Shown: positions 40,522-49,806, counted from the first letter of the stretch. The stretch is 58,789 bases of DNA from Thermosporothrix hazakensis (GCF_003253565.1 NZ_QKUF01000034.1:1-58789); one strand, 5' to 3'. Made by a program: numbers and translations. Notes: a model not told the origin generated them from the sequence alone.

Positions 40522-41724
40522 TTTTGTGATGGCTTTTTGTAGTTCATCATCTCGAAGCCAATCTTTAGGCGCTCTGTTTGCAATTTGTTTTGCCAGGGCT
40601 TTGCGATGATCACTGTGAATAGTTTCTACGAGTTCAATTCCTTGAATAAAACGAGTTTTGAATAGATCATAATCGTTTATCTTACAAGCTGCATCTGCTA
40701 TATAGAGCAGTGATCCGCATTGCCCTCGTGGAGTCGCGTTCTGGAGAAGGCTTTTATCAAGCTGCTGGATTGCGGTCTTTGGATCTCCCAAATGCAAATA
40801 AGCCATTGCAGCATTGTGATGAAGTGTATAAGGTGTACAGTCCGCGTAATCGAGAACGTCTGTTGTGTTTGCATATGACTCCTGGGCGAGCCCCATGTGA
40901 CGTAAAGCTGTTTGCTTGTAATCTGCTCCCAGATAAGAGTATGCCTCAGCCATTATCGCGTGACAATTGCTTGCTATGTTTGTCTTCTCGCTTCTATTGG
41001 CGGTTAAGGCTTCCTTAGCCACCTCGATAGCTTTTTCTGGACGAACCGGCGGACATACTAAATATGTCCAGCCCATATACGTTAAAGCTGCCGCTTGCAG
41101 AAGGTGGTCGTTGGATAGACGGCTGCACTGTATTGCCTCGTGATTAAATAGTTCGCGTGCAATATAGTTGGCTTTATGGGTCGCTGCAATAACGCGCAAT
41201 AATAACGTTTTAGTAGCAATCGAGGCAAGCTGCTGCTGGTATGGGGAAGGTTCCAGCGCCATATTGATAAGCATTGGAGCGATAACTGATAGTATTTCTG
41301 ATGCCTGCGAAGTATTGTTGTTGATTTGGTGCCAGCATTCACGTAACGCAGTATCCGATAACGTGATATACAGATCAGTCGGTATGGAGATATGATTTGG
41401 AGTAGCTAATCCTCCGCTACAAAGAAGTGTCAGAGCTTGTTGTAATAGCTGCCTGCGGCCTTTGTTCATGGGATCGTCCTTATCTAGTGAAGCTTCATTA
41501 CCCAACTCCTTTATCAGTGAAGTGATAGGTTGTATGAAGCCCAACTCTTCGGCATTGCGGTTGAATAAATCGCAGAGAGCTTGTCGATGCTGCATTCCAA
41601 CTCCCCGCAATCCTCGCTCCCATTTTGAGATGAGATCGGCAGATGTGCCAATCTTTCTTGCAACGTAGGCCTGACTCCAGCCTCGTTTTTCTCTCTCGTA
41701 CTTTAATTTGTGGTTTGGTTCCAT
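40510..41724 (-). CDS. XRE-family regulator with TPR-like repeats
   Basis: 404 residues. Residues ~5-65 form a Cro/CI-type helix-turn-helix (Gly-Trp-Ser-Gln-Ala-Tyr-Val-Ala-Arg-Lys-Ile, then Leu-Ile-Ser-Lys-Trp-Glu-Arg-Gly). The rest is helical with TPR-like units (Ala-Met-Ala-Tyr-Leu-His-Leu-Gly-Asp-Pro near 315). This architecture resembles Rgg/PlcR-like peptide-binding regulators and is common in Ktedonobacteria and Actinobacteria, often next to genes it controls. Small unknown genes start about 120 bases upstream on the opposite strand. A peptide ligand is possible but not shown. Confidence 0.85.
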   Translation of the reverse strand: MEPNHKLKYEREKRGWSQAYVARKIGTSADLISKWERGLRGVGMQHRQALCDLFNRNAEELGFIQPITSLIKELGNEASLDKDDPMNKGRRQLLQQALTLLCSGGLATPNHISIPTDLYITLSDTALRECWHQINNNTSQASEILSVIAPMLINMALEPSPYQQQLASIATKTLLLRVIAATHKANYIARELFNHEAIQCSRLSNDHLLQAAALTYMGWTYLVCPPVRPEKAIEVAKEALTANRSEKTNIASNCHAIMAEAYSYLGADYKQTALRHMGLAQESYANTTDVLDYADCTPYTLHHNAAMAYLHLGDPKTAIQQLDKSLLQNATPRGQCGSLLYIADAACKINDYDLFKTRFIQGIELVETIHSDHRKALAKQIANRAPKDWLRDDELQKAITKLHV

Positions 41725-41842
41725 AACAACACTCCACGCCTACTTCTCTACTTCATAAGCTGATTATAACACAAAACATATGGTTTACAAGCAAGTGTCT
41801 TGATTTGTCTTGAAAATGCCATTTTATACCTAGCAAAGGTAC

Positions 41843-41953
41843 ATGTATGATTGTACGAGTAGAAAGAAAAAGGCATGCCCATGTTGGCAGCTAACCCGTG
41901 AAGTGGTTAAAGAGCTGCAAGGCGAGGATCTGGGATCAAGCTATATCGCGTGA
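41843..41953 (+). CDS. Small ORF with Cys-Pro-Cys-Trp motif
   Basis: 36 codons from ATG 41843, preceded by AAAGG; too short for most gene finders. It reads Met-Tyr-Asp-Cys-Thr-Ser-Arg-Lys-Lys-Lys, then Ala-Cys-Pro-Cys-Trp, and ends Gly-Ser-Ser-Tyr-Ile-Ala. It lies divergent from the XRE-TPR gene, a typical place for a signalling peptide or small partner, but this is speculative. Confidence 0.35.
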   Translation: MYDCTSRKKKACPCWQLTREVVKELQGEDLGSSYIA

Positions 41954-41984
41954 TCTTGCCGCACAATATGGGGCGATTGCTGGA

Positions 41985-42323
41985 ATGAATGGCGGGGTGA
42001 CTCCGATGTTTACAGTGGTGACACCTACAATTCAAAGAGAGCAAGACCGGGAAAAGCTCTTTGCAGGTTGGAGAGAGCACGGAATTCTTGTTTCGGAGCA
42101 TCAAGGCTCATGGATGCTTGTGTTCCCACCTGGTACTAACCGGGCCGAGATTCTACCTCGGATGTCTTACTATGCCGAGTATCTGGTGCAACTCCCTGAT
42201 AAATGGTTTGTGATCATGCGAGATTATGGCTTGCCAGATGGGAGACAATATGTTGCTGTCTCATATCCTGTGGAAAAGTATAACCCACTACCGTGTTATA
42301 TTGGGGAGTGGCAAAATGCATAG
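41985..42323 (+). CDS. Hypothetical protein
   Basis: 112 residues from ATG 41985; ATG 42006 with GGGGTG upstream and GTG 41898 are alternatives. The frame shows good protein character: Phe-Thr-Val-Val-Thr-Pro, then Trp-Arg-Glu-His-Gly-Ile-Leu-Val and Ser-Trp-Met-Leu-Val-Phe-Pro-Pro-Gly. It is a small alpha/beta protein of no recognised family. The end overlaps the next gene by 8 bases, so the genes are co-translated. Confidence 0.55.
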   Translation: MNGGVTPMFTVVTPTIQREQDREKLFAGWREHGILVSEHQGSWMLVFPPGTNRAEILPRMSYYAEYLVQLPDKWFVIMRDYGLPDGRQYVAVSYPVEKYNPLPCYIGEWQNA

Positions 42324-42762
42324 TAGATTTCCATTTGCTGAAGAGAAGATGTATACACTCTGCTTGAGCGGGGCCGAGATAAACATGCTATACGATATGG
42401 CCCGGCAGAGGACAGCCGAGATTATGGCCAAACATCCTTCGCGTGTGACTAATGCAGAGAGAAATGTTCTCATGGGGCTTATAAAATACAGCTCTATTGT
42501 AGAGCAAATCATAAGCGCAATTCATGTCAGAGGGATACCAGTAGATAATGTGCAATACAGTGTGGAGATGAGTGCTATCACTCTTGCCTCATTGCTTGTT
42601 GAAGCACAGAGGCAATATCATCTACTGAACTCTAAACCTGCATGGGAACATACATCTACTGAGGAGAGACGGCTAGGTAGCCTCTGGGTGTTCTGCCGTA
42701 TTGCGGAGCGTATCGTTGACCAGGATAGGGCAAAAATGGCTTCGAGTGGTCCTGGGTTGTAG
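42316..42762 (+). CDS. Hypothetical helical protein
   Basis: 148 residues from ATG 42316, with GGGGAG 8 bases upstream and an 8-base overlap with the preceding gene. It is all-helical (Tyr-Asp-Met-Ala-Arg-Gln-Arg-Thr-Ala-Glu-Ile; Ser-Leu-Trp-Val-Phe-Cys-Arg-Ile-Ala-Glu-Arg). No family recognised. Codon use and AT content are slightly unlike the flanking housekeeping genes, in line with an acquired segment. Confidence 0.55.
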   Translation: MHSRFPFAEEKMYTLCLSGAEINMLYDMARQRTAEIMAKHPSRVTNAERNVLMGLIKYSSIVEQIISAIHVRGIPVDNVQYSVEMSAITLASLLVEAQRQYHLLNSKPAWEHTSTEERRLGSLWVFCRIAERIVDQDRAKMASSGPGL

Positions 42763-42845
42763 ATGCTTGTTTAGGTGCTCTGTTTTGGGATTGCGTAGTA
42801 ACTTATCGTTGTGGTTTGTCTGTCGTTGCCGGAAAGGACGTTGTT

Positions 42846-43307
42846 ATGAGTAGCAAACCCTCTGTAGGCGCTCTGAGAGTTACTTACAGGGCTCGTAACT
42901 GGGAAAGTCCTGATCCAAGGGTCAATGAACTACTCACTATAGCTTGTGCAGGAGTACCATTGACAGAAGAGCAGGCCGAATTGCTGCTAGAGCATATCAG
43001 GGCTGTGACCGGTGTGGATTATACGTTCAATGATATTGATTTACCTATGCTCCCAACAGTTGAACGAGCACTGGTAGACAAAACCATTGATGCAATCAAT
43101 CAGTGTTACAGCGTGTGTGAGGATGAATGCGCTTCCTCTGATGCTGTAGAGAATGCGAGGGGACTGTTCAATAGGTTGGTTGCTTTTCTTGAGCGGGCTC
43201 ATGTGCCGGTTCTCTACTCAGAATACACTGAAAGGTGGTATGCATTGTATCGCGAAGTTCCAGCTTATTTCTACCATCTGGCTTATCCAGCCTCTCAGTC
43301 GTCTTGA
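42846..43307 (+). CDS. Hypothetical helical protein
   Basis: 153 residues from ATG 42846, preceded by GGAAAGGA. It is helical with four Cys (Cys-Ala-Gly-Val; Cys-Tyr-Ser-Val-Cys-Glu-Asp-Glu-Cys). The Cys-x3-Cys-x3-Cys cluster may be structural. No family recognised. It is the last gene of the small plus-strand group that faces away from the XRE-TPR regulator. Confidence 0.55.
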   Translation: MSSKPSVGALRVTYRARNWESPDPRVNELLTIACAGVPLTEEQAELLLEHIRAVTGVDYTFNDIDLPMLPTVERALVDKTIDAINQCYSVCEDECASSDAVENARGLFNRLVAFLERAHVPVLYSEYTERWYALYREVPAYFYHLAYPASQSS

Positions 43308-43358
43308 TCCATTTGCTCTTTCACCTACGCGTGGCTGATTAGGGGCCACACACAATCG

Positions 43359-43388
43359 GAAGTACCCTGTTTGACCCCGGGGTACTTC
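43359..43388. terminator. Hairpin between convergent genes
   Basis: GAAGTACCC/GGGTACTTC (9 bp, 12-base loop) followed by TTATATTCTCTTTC; suits the end of the plus-strand hypothetical group and perhaps the lipoprotein gene opposite. Confidence 0.65.
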
Positions 43389-43443
43389 TTATATTCTCTT
43401 TCGGTACTCTCTGTGACTCCTCGCTAAAACTCCTTATCATTTT

Positions 43444-44511
43444 TCAAGGTTTGAATGAGGCAATTCTGTTGCCACCGGTCTCGGTAAACCAGAATGTTCC
43501 GTCAGGACCCTCGACAAGCCCGAGCGGCATACTACTTGCAGTGGGAATGCGATAATAGCGAAATTGCTGCTCGCCATGTTTCAGTTGCGCAATGGCATTT
43601 TCAGAGGTAGAGACAACCCAGATATCCCCGTTTTGCTGACTGAGAATACCATAGACTCCATTTGCTCGCTTTGGCTCGTGTGCGGCACGGTAGACGGCGA
43701 ACTGTTGGGTTGTGGGCTTATACTTCAGAACAAGTCCCTGTTCAAAGCCGGTTGCCCAGATGGCTCCCTCTGCATCGTGGGTGATTTCCATTAATCGATT
43801 CTGTTTCTCCGGGATCTCGATCAGAGTAACCTTACCTGTGGGGGGGTCGAGCCGCCCGAGTAAGGGCTTATTTGATAAGGTAAACCAGACTACTCCCTGC
43901 TTATCGATGGTCAGGCTATAGGGAGCATATTGCTGTACCGTTTTATGCTCCGTCAGGGCGTATTGCTTGATTGCGCCCGTGCGAGGATTCAATACACCGA
44001 TCATGTCTGCATTCAATTCGGTAAACCAGATATTTCCTTGCTGATCGACTGCTAGACTATTGGGCGCTGAGGGGAGTTGCTGCTTGTTATGCTCAAGCAG
44101 TGTGAGCGGATAGCGCTGAAACTCTCTGGTAGTTGGCGTGTAATGGCCGATAAAGTTTCCATACTGCTCCGCGAACCAGATCGTGTTATCAGGCGCGACG
44201 GTCAGACCCATGATCCCGTTTGCTCCCTCGGGGATGGGAATTTGTTGCAGCAGGGCATTGTGCGGAGAAAAGACGGAGAGATGGTTATATTCCATCTCTC
44301 CAAACCAGATATCTCCGTTTTGGTCAATAACCGGTCGCATCAACCCATTGCCTGTCTGGGGAAGCGGGTACTCATGGAAGCGACCGCTTGTGATGGTAGT
44401 CAGTTGAATGCCCTCTACCGCCGGGTTCGCAGAAAGAGGTGAGCCAGAGCAGCCCACAAGCGTCACCGCGATTAGCAGAAGAGAGATCAGCAAAGAGACC
44501 AGTTGCTTCAC
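43444..44511 (-). CDS. Lipoprotein with streptogramin-lyase-type beta-propeller
   Basis: 355 residues. A lipoprotein signal peptide (hydrophobic 4-19, lipobox Leu-Val-Gly-Cys21) anchors it outside the membrane. The body contains at least six repeats of the type Asp-x-x-Gly-x-(Ile/Val)-Trp-(Phe/Ala/Val), separated by ~45 residues, as in virginiamycin B lyase (Vgb) propellers. The catalytic His residues of true Vgb cannot be confirmed, and most lipoprotein members are ligand-binding rather than antibiotic-cleaving. The start is 10 bases after the mtaB stop on the same strand, so it is cotranscribed with mtaB, though the link is unclear. Confidence 0.82.
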   Translation of the reverse strand: MKQLVSLLISLLLIAVTLVGCSGSPLSANPAVEGIQLTTITSGRFHEYPLPQTGNGLMRPVIDQNGDIWFGEMEYNHLSVFSPHNALLQQIPIPEGANGIMGLTVAPDNTIWFAEQYGNFIGHYTPTTREFQRYPLTLLEHNKQQLPSAPNSLAVDQQGNIWFTELNADMIGVLNPRTGAIKQYALTEHKTVQQYAPYSLTIDKQGVVWFTLSNKPLLGRLDPPTGKVTLIEIPEKQNRLMEITHDAEGAIWATGFEQGLVLKYKPTTQQFAVYRAAHEPKRANGVYGILSQQNGDIWVVSTSENAIAQLKHGEQQFRYYRIPTASSMPLGLVEGPDGTFWFTETGGNRIASFKP

Positions 44512-44520
44512 AGTCGCACG

Positions 44521-45990
44521 TTATTCTACATACTGCCCGTAGACACCATCGTCGACGAGATGCAACAGGCGCGCCTTGACAAGCTTATGCTGCCAATCGT
44601 CTGTAGTCTCTGGCAGGTCGTGGAGCTCGACACGAATATAGTTATCGGTCAGTCCTTCCCAGCAGCCGTGCTTGTACTGTTCAATCAACACATCAACAGT
44701 CTCGCCCAGGAAGCGTTCACGGAAGAGGCGGCTATGCTCTTCGTTCAGTTCAAGCAAGCGGGCGCTGCGCTCTTTCTTGATGTTCTCTTTGATGTGACCC
44801 TTCATTCGAGCGGCTGCTGTTCCCTGGCGTGGGGAGAAGCGGAAGACATGGGTTTTCGCGAATTCAAGCTCTTTTGCCATCTGGTAGGTTAGCTCGAAGT
44901 CCTCGTCTGTTTCTCCCGGGAAGCCAGTAATGATATCGGTGCTGATGGCAACGCCGGGGATCAGTCGCTTGGCGGTAGTAACAATAGTGCGATAGCGCTC
45001 TGAGTTGTAGCGGCGGGCCATACGGCGTAGGATCGCATCGGAACCACTTTGCATCGGGAGATGGAAGTGTCGGCACATGCGAGGATTCTCCCAGAGTTCC
45101 AGCCATTCAAGACGGAAATCTTCCGGCTCCAAAGAGGAAACTCTGATGCGCGGGATCTCCGTTTCCTTCAGCAGGGCTGAAATCAGGTCGCCGAGATCCT
45201 GTTTCTCTTCCGGATCGGGATGATAGTCGCCAAGATGAATCCCGGTCAGCACAATTTCCTGATAGCCTGCACGGACCTTCCGGCGCACATGCTCCACAAC
45301 CGATTCGATGCTGCGGCTGCGTGACTTGCCACGTACATAGGGCACAATACAGTAGGTACAGCGGTTGTCACAGCCATCCTGCACCTTCATCTGCACGCGG
45401 GTACGTGAGAAGATCCGGTTGTGAGCGGGCTCGACCGGGGCCTCAGGGGTGTGATAGAAAGGTGCGAGGCCTGAGGGATTCTCTGGCTGCGGCTCCGGCT
45501 CTGCCGGGAGGAACGTCAGCTCAGTATCACTGCCGATATGCTGTGTATCCAGCGGGAGGACCGGCAGACTACGCCCTCGGGGAGCGGGCTTATTATTCGA
45601 TGTCTCTGCTGTGTCGGGCTCAGTGGTGAATAAACGCTGCTTGATCGTATCAACCAGTGTATCTTTTGCCGTGTTGCCTACAACTAGATCGACACCGGGC
45701 AACGCAGCGACCGCTTTGGGGTTCAATTCAGCATAGCAGCCAGTGACCACGAGGAGCGCATCCGGGTGGCGACGATGTGCCTGAGCGATTAATTGCCGTG
45801 AGCTTCGGTCGCCTAGATGTGTGACTGTACAGGTATTGACAATGTAGATGTCTGCAACCTCGTTAAAGTCGCGCTGCTCAAAGCCAGCGGCGGACATCTG
45901 CTCGCCGATGGCCTCGCTGTCGGCCTGATTGACCTTGCAGCCCAGGGTGGTAACTGCAAATGTGTTTCCTCGTGGTGAGCTGTTTGACAT
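44521..45990 (-). CDS. mtaB: tRNA threonylcarbamoyladenosine methylthiotransferase MtaB
   Basis: 489 residues, longer than the usual ~440. The N-terminal UPF0004 domain has Cys18 (Thr-Leu-Gly-Cys-Lys-Val-Asn-Gln), Cys54 and Cys85 for the auxiliary Fe-S cluster. The radical SAM Cys-x3-Cys-x2-Cys is Cys207, Cys211, Cys214. A TRAM RNA-binding domain is at the C terminus. The Gly-Cys-Lys-Val-Asn form is typical of MtaB rather than MiaB. It adds a methylthio group to t6A37 of tRNAs. A Pro/Glu-rich insert (about 121-195) between the two domains accounts for the extra length. Confidence 0.92.
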   Translation of the reverse strand: MSNSSPRGNTFAVTTLGCKVNQADSEAIGEQMSAAGFEQRDFNEVADIYIVNTCTVTHLGDRSSRQLIAQAHRRHPDALLVVTGCYAELNPKAVAALPGVDLVVGNTAKDTLVDTIKQRLFTTEPDTAETSNNKPAPRGRSLPVLPLDTQHIGSDTELTFLPAEPEPQPENPSGLAPFYHTPEAPVEPAHNRIFSRTRVQMKVQDGCDNRCTYCIVPYVRGKSRSRSIESVVEHVRRKVRAGYQEIVLTGIHLGDYHPDPEEKQDLGDLISALLKETEIPRIRVSSLEPEDFRLEWLELWENPRMCRHFHLPMQSGSDAILRRMARRYNSERYRTIVTTAKRLIPGVAISTDIITGFPGETDEDFELTYQMAKELEFAKTHVFRFSPRQGTAAARMKGHIKENIKKERSARLLELNEEHSRLFRERFLGETVDVLIEQYKHGCWEGLTDNYIRVELHDLPETTDDWQHKLVKARLLHLVDDGVYGQYVE

Positions 45991-46119
45991 GGTTCCCTTT
46001 ACTTGTCGCTTTCTGTACTAGTTTGTAGATGCTGTGTGGCAACAATGGAGTGAGTGGCGCGCACTCAATTTTGAACGCACCAATTATAGCGCATTCTGGT
46101 TGCATTGTGTAGTAGCTGC

Positions 46120-46704
46120 TTATGGCCGAGCCGCTGGCTGTGGCACTTGTGGTTGCTGTGGAGCTGTGGGAACAGGTTCGGTCTCCATCAGATTTTTATG
46201 CATCAACGGGAGCGCGAACCAGACACAGCCCAGACCAAACAGCGAGCCAGTCAACAGGCGAAGGAACATATTGCTCTCGCGCCAGCCGAACATCTGTGTG
46301 AAGCCGTCAAGGGCCATCGGAACACACATAAGCACCCAGAGCCACCAGGGTAGGCCGGGGATACGCTTCTTCGTCAGGACGAAAATCAGGCTCCCCAGAA
46401 ACATAGATGTGTAGATCGAAAAGTTACGCTGACACAAACCAAGTTGATGCCCGAAGAGATAAAATGAGTGTGATGGTATCTGCCCGCAGACGAGATGCAT
46501 GGAATAGAACAGCGGTTTTGAGAGGTTATTCAAACCCAGAAACGCCAGAATTGGCACAAGAAAAGCTGCCAGAACCAGGAGCCCGAAGACCAGTGTAATG
46601 ATAAGGGCCCAGTGGTCCATCAACAGATTGAGAATATGTTCTGGCCAGGCAAGCAGGCCCCGTCTTGGTTGAGATTGTTTGATTGGTGAGGCTGGTGATG
46701 CCAT
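46120..46704 (-). CDS. DUF2085 membrane protein
   Basis: 194 residues with four to five membrane helices (about 28-60, 100-115, 123-140, 147-167). The DUF2085 signature is visible: Cys-Gln near 73, His-Ser-Phe-Tyr-Leu-Phe-Gly, and Leu-Cys-Gln-Arg-Asn-Phe-Ser-Ile-Tyr, then Leu-Asp-Gly-Phe-Thr-Gln-Met-Phe-Gly. The conserved Cys, His and Asp positions could bind metal or cofactor in the membrane; the family is uncharacterised. It lies between mtaB and a glutaredoxin-like gene on the same strand. Confidence 0.82.
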   Translation of the reverse strand: MASPASPIKQSQPRRGLLAWPEHILNLLMDHWALIITLVFGLLVLAAFLVPILAFLGLNNLSKPLFYSMHLVCGQIPSHSFYLFGHQLGLCQRNFSIYTSMFLGSLIFVLTKKRIPGLPWWLWVLMCVPMALDGFTQMFGWRESNMFLRLLTGSLFGLGCVWFALPLMHKNLMETEPVPTAPQQPQVPQPAARP

Positions 46705-46746
46705 AGCATGTTCATCCTTCCTGAGCTGTTGCGCCTCTTTGCTGTG

Positions 46747-47022
46747 TTACAATCGATTCTCTTGTAGTGCTGCGAATACAGAGGCCAGTTCACTATATTC
46801 TATACGTCCTTCAGCTACCACAGTTTCATTGATCGTAATGACGGGGATACGGTATCGGTAGCGCTCAAAGAGCTCAAGATCTTTGCGGATATCGGTTTCG
46901 GTTAGATCGAACTCGGTTTCTTCCGCAATCCTGTCCAGTATGTCGCGAGCCTCATCGCAGAGATGACAGCCCGCTTTTGTATAGAGAACAACCTGTAATG
47001 GGTGTTGTGGTCGCGTGCTCAA
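46747..47022 (-). CDS. Glutaredoxin/thioredoxin-fold protein (DUF836 type)
   Basis: 91 residues from a TTG at 47022, which has GGAGG eight bases upstream; the frame upstream of it lacks a start with a ribosome-binding site. Active-site Cys19-His-Leu-Cys22 follows the first strand (Val-Val-Leu-Tyr-Thr-Lys-Ala-Gly), and the cis-Pro is in Arg-Ile-Pro-Val-Ile. It is a small disulfide reductase of unknown partner. It is 42 bases upstream of the DUF2085 gene and probably in one transcript with it. Confidence 0.85.
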   Translation of the reverse strand: MSTRPQHPLQVVLYTKAGCHLCDEARDILDRIAEETEFDLTETDIRKDLELFERYRYRIPVITINETVVAEGRIEYSELASVFAALQENRL

Positions 47023-47086
47023 AAAGTTTCCTCCAAAAGATAGTGATAGTAATATCATACGACGCTTTTCCCCAGAAGACAAAGGA

Positions 47087-47114
47087 AAGCGGGAGGACCT
47101 CAGCCCTCCCGCTT
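47087..47114 (-). terminator. Intrinsic terminator of the MMPL gene
   Basis: A 10-bp AAGCGGGAGG/CCTCCCGCTT stem with an 8-base loop, followed on the minus strand by a T-rich tract (TTTCCTTTG), 19 bases after the MMPL stop. Confidence 0.85.
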
Positions 47115-47132
47115 GCGATTTCTGGCACTCAC

Positions 47133-49487
47133 TTATGATAGGTGATCCTCAATCGGTTTTTCCTTCGGTAGCGGACGACCCGGTAGCCACCAGTTCCAGC
47201 GACCGAGCAGACGCATAGTTGCCGGGACAAGCAACGAACGCACAATCGTCGCATCGACGAGAATGGCAATCGTCATGCCAACGCCCAGTTCTTTCGTGAC
47301 CGTCAGAGATGTGAAGATGAACGAGACGGTCACAACCAGAAAGAGTAGGGCGGCGTTTGTAATCACGCTGCCGGTCATTTCGAGACCACGGGCAACCGCA
47401 AGCGTATTATTCGAGGTGTGAAGCCACTCTTCACGCACCCGGCTCAAAAGGAACACTTCATAGTCCATCGAGAGGCCAAACAGGATACAGAAGAGCAGAA
47501 TCGGCACAATGTTATCTACAAAGCCATTGCTGGTAAAGCCCAGAATGTTACTGAAGTTCCCCCATTGGAAAATGAAGACCAGAACGCCATAAGTCGCACT
47601 GATCGATAGCGCGTTCATGATAACCGCTTTGAGTGGCAGAAGCAGTGAGCGGAACATCAACATCAGCAGAATGAAGGTCGCAGAGACGATAAAGATGATG
47701 GCTTTCGGAAAATTTCCATAGAGGAAATTATCAAAATCCATATAGATCGCCTGCATACCACCGACATGCACGGTGATGTTCTCAACCGCTTTGTCCCCTT
47801 CATTGCGCAGATGGGTGATCTGGTCGTTCGCTTCAGAGGTATTGGTTTTCGTGTCGGAGCTCACGGTAATCTGGGTAAGATCATCTTTTGTGGTGGACTC
47901 GACAAACTGGACCAGTGCCGGATTCTGTTTATATGCGCCGGTCGTGTAGAGCATAATGAGCTGGTCCTTCGTCAGTGCGGGACTGCCCGGAGCCGAAGGA
48001 GGATTCATAATGCTGGAAACGTCCTTGACGTGTGGCTGTTTCTTCAGCCAGTCGCTCAAATCGGCGATGTGATTCAACTGATCCTTCGTCAGTACGTCGC
48101 TCTTATCTTTTGTCTGTGCGACAATCTGGATCTGCTGATTCTCAAACTGGTCTGGAAACTGCTGTTTGAGAACCTCAAGTCCCTGGCGAGAGGGGGCCGT
48201 TTTGGGTAGCATGGTCTCGCTGCTGGTGCCAATGCGCATGGAAAGCACGGGCCAGCCCAGACCAACCAGAATCACACAGACAATCAGAATGGTGAGGAAT
48301 GGCCGTTTCATCACACCAAGCGCGAGGCGATGCCAGAAGCCGCCAGGCTTATTGTAGCCGTCCCCAGATGTGGGCATGGTGAGCTTCCAGAGGAATGGGA
48401 TGCGAATTGAGTTCACGCGATGACCCACAATGCTGAGTAGTGCAGGCAGAAAGGTCAGGGCTGCCAGGACCGCTGCAACGATGACCGCTGCTCCGCCAAT
48501 ACCAATGGATGTGATAATGCCCAGGCCGATCAGCAATAGCCCGACAAAGCCGATGATTACCAGCAGGCCACTGAAGAGAATCGCTTCACCGGCAGTCGCA
48601 ATTGTCCATGCGATCGCTTCCCGAACCGGATAGCCCTGAGCCAGTTCTTCACGGAAGCGCCGAATAATAAACAAGCTATAGTCGATAGATGCGCCTAAAC
48701 CAATGATAGATATAACGCTCAATACATAGTTGCTGACCTCCATATTGAGCGCGATTGGATAGACAATTGCCAGGGCCATTACCACAGCAAGAATTGCCAG
48801 CAGCAGTGGCATCGCGGCGGCTGAAAGAGTGCCGAAGACGACAATCAGGATCACGAGCGCAACAGGTAGGGCGAACAGGTCGGCCCGCTCAACGTCTTCC
48901 TGTGTGCGATGCAGCAGTTCCTCTGTCAGCGGAAGCTCGGATGTTAGATAGACGTGCGCCGGACTGGCCTTATCTCCGGTTGGAAGCTTGTCGCGGAGGG
49001 CTGGAACCTGATCCTGCATATCATTGGCATCAGCATCGAAATTCAGCACGAGAAAGGTTGTTTTCTCATCTTTGCCAATGCCGCCAGTCGTAATATTTTT
49101 CAGATGGGGGAAATCTTTGAGTTTGTCTTTGAGGTCGGAAATCTCTTTTTGATAGTCGGCGTCGGAGACTTTTGTGTTCTCCGATTGGAAGACAACAACA
49201 GCCTGTGATGCGGGGGCATCTAGTTTGTCTTTTAGAAGCTGTTTTACATGGACGGATTCACTGCCTTTGAGTTCAATGCCGCCACCACTGAAGAGTGAGG
49301 GCGTTTTTATCGCGAAAAAGGCACTGACCGCGATGATGAGAACCCAGAGGGCAAGGACAAACCAGCGAACGCGATAGATAAAGTGACCATAGGCAAGGCC
49401 AATGCGATAGATGCCGTGTGCCTCACGGGCTGGAGGTGTTTGCAATTGTTGTTTCTCTTCTACAGTCTCGGTATGTGTCGATTTCAT
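47133..49487 (-). CDS. MMPL/RND-family transporter
   Basis: 784 residues with the RND-like 1+5+1+5 membrane layout: first helix at about 40-60, an extracellular domain to ~205, five helices to ~345, a second extracellular domain to ~570 and five final helices to ~765. The conserved Gly-Xaa-x3-Asp-Tyr pairs of MMPL proton relay are Gly-Ala-Ser-Ile-Asp-Tyr-Ser and Leu-Ser-Met-Asp-Tyr-Glu. In actinobacteria such proteins export lipids or drugs. A charged 30-residue cytoplasmic start precedes helix 1. It is monocistronic and the cargo is unknown. Confidence 0.9.
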   Translation of the reverse strand: MKSTHTETVEEKQQLQTPPAREAHGIYRIGLAYGHFIYRVRWFVLALWVLIIAVSAFFAIKTPSLFSGGGIELKGSESVHVKQLLKDKLDAPASQAVVVFQSENTKVSDADYQKEISDLKDKLKDFPHLKNITTGGIGKDEKTTFLVLNFDADANDMQDQVPALRDKLPTGDKASPAHVYLTSELPLTEELLHRTQEDVERADLFALPVALVILIVVFGTLSAAAMPLLLAILAVVMALAIVYPIALNMEVSNYVLSVISIIGLGASIDYSLFIIRRFREELAQGYPVREAIAWTIATAGEAILFSGLLVIIGFVGLLLIGLGIITSIGIGGAAVIVAAVLAALTFLPALLSIVGHRVNSIRIPFLWKLTMPTSGDGYNKPGGFWHRLALGVMKRPFLTILIVCVILVGLGWPVLSMRIGTSSETMLPKTAPSRQGLEVLKQQFPDQFENQQIQIVAQTKDKSDVLTKDQLNHIADLSDWLKKQPHVKDVSSIMNPPSAPGSPALTKDQLIMLYTTGAYKQNPALVQFVESTTKDDLTQITVSSDTKTNTSEANDQITHLRNEGDKAVENITVHVGGMQAIYMDFDNFLYGNFPKAIIFIVSATFILLMLMFRSLLLPLKAVIMNALSISATYGVLVFIFQWGNFSNILGFTSNGFVDNIVPILLFCILFGLSMDYEVFLLSRVREEWLHTSNNTLAVARGLEMTGSVITNAALLFLVVTVSFIFTSLTVTKELGVGMTIAILVDATIVRSLLVPATMRLLGRWNWWLPGRPLPKEKPIEDHLS

Positions 49488-49806
49488 GTGTATGCAAACT
49501 TCCCTTGTGCTTACTACAGTATGTAGAGAATTGTTTTCGCATGCCAGTAATCAGGTTTGGCTGGGAGAACAGCGGAAAAATGGGCCAGGCTTCTCGGTCC
49601 TCATCCCTTATAATGCTTCTACCATGTCTTCTCTTCCCACGTCCTGTCCGACCCGGGGGGAGAACCAGCCTCAACGCTCGCTTGCTCTCGTTGCCTGATT
49701 GCGCCAGAGTGAAGGCATATCGCGCTTTATTATAGCAGGCAGGCGGTGCGTGCGCTGCATAAAAAGCAAGCCGAAGACATGCCCGAGGTAAAGCGCTTTC
49801 TTTTTG
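49488..49806. other. Intergenic region upstream of the MMPL gene
   Basis: No convincing gene. TATAAT occurs on the plus strand near 49609 and on the minus strand near 49733 (CTGCTATAATAAAG); neither has a good -35. The minus-strand one may start the MMPL transcript. Confidence 0.4.

Noticed and set aside
49423..49674. 83-codon minus-strand frame upstream of the MMPL gene
   Set aside because: It overlaps the start of the MMPL gene in another frame, and has no ribosome-binding site.
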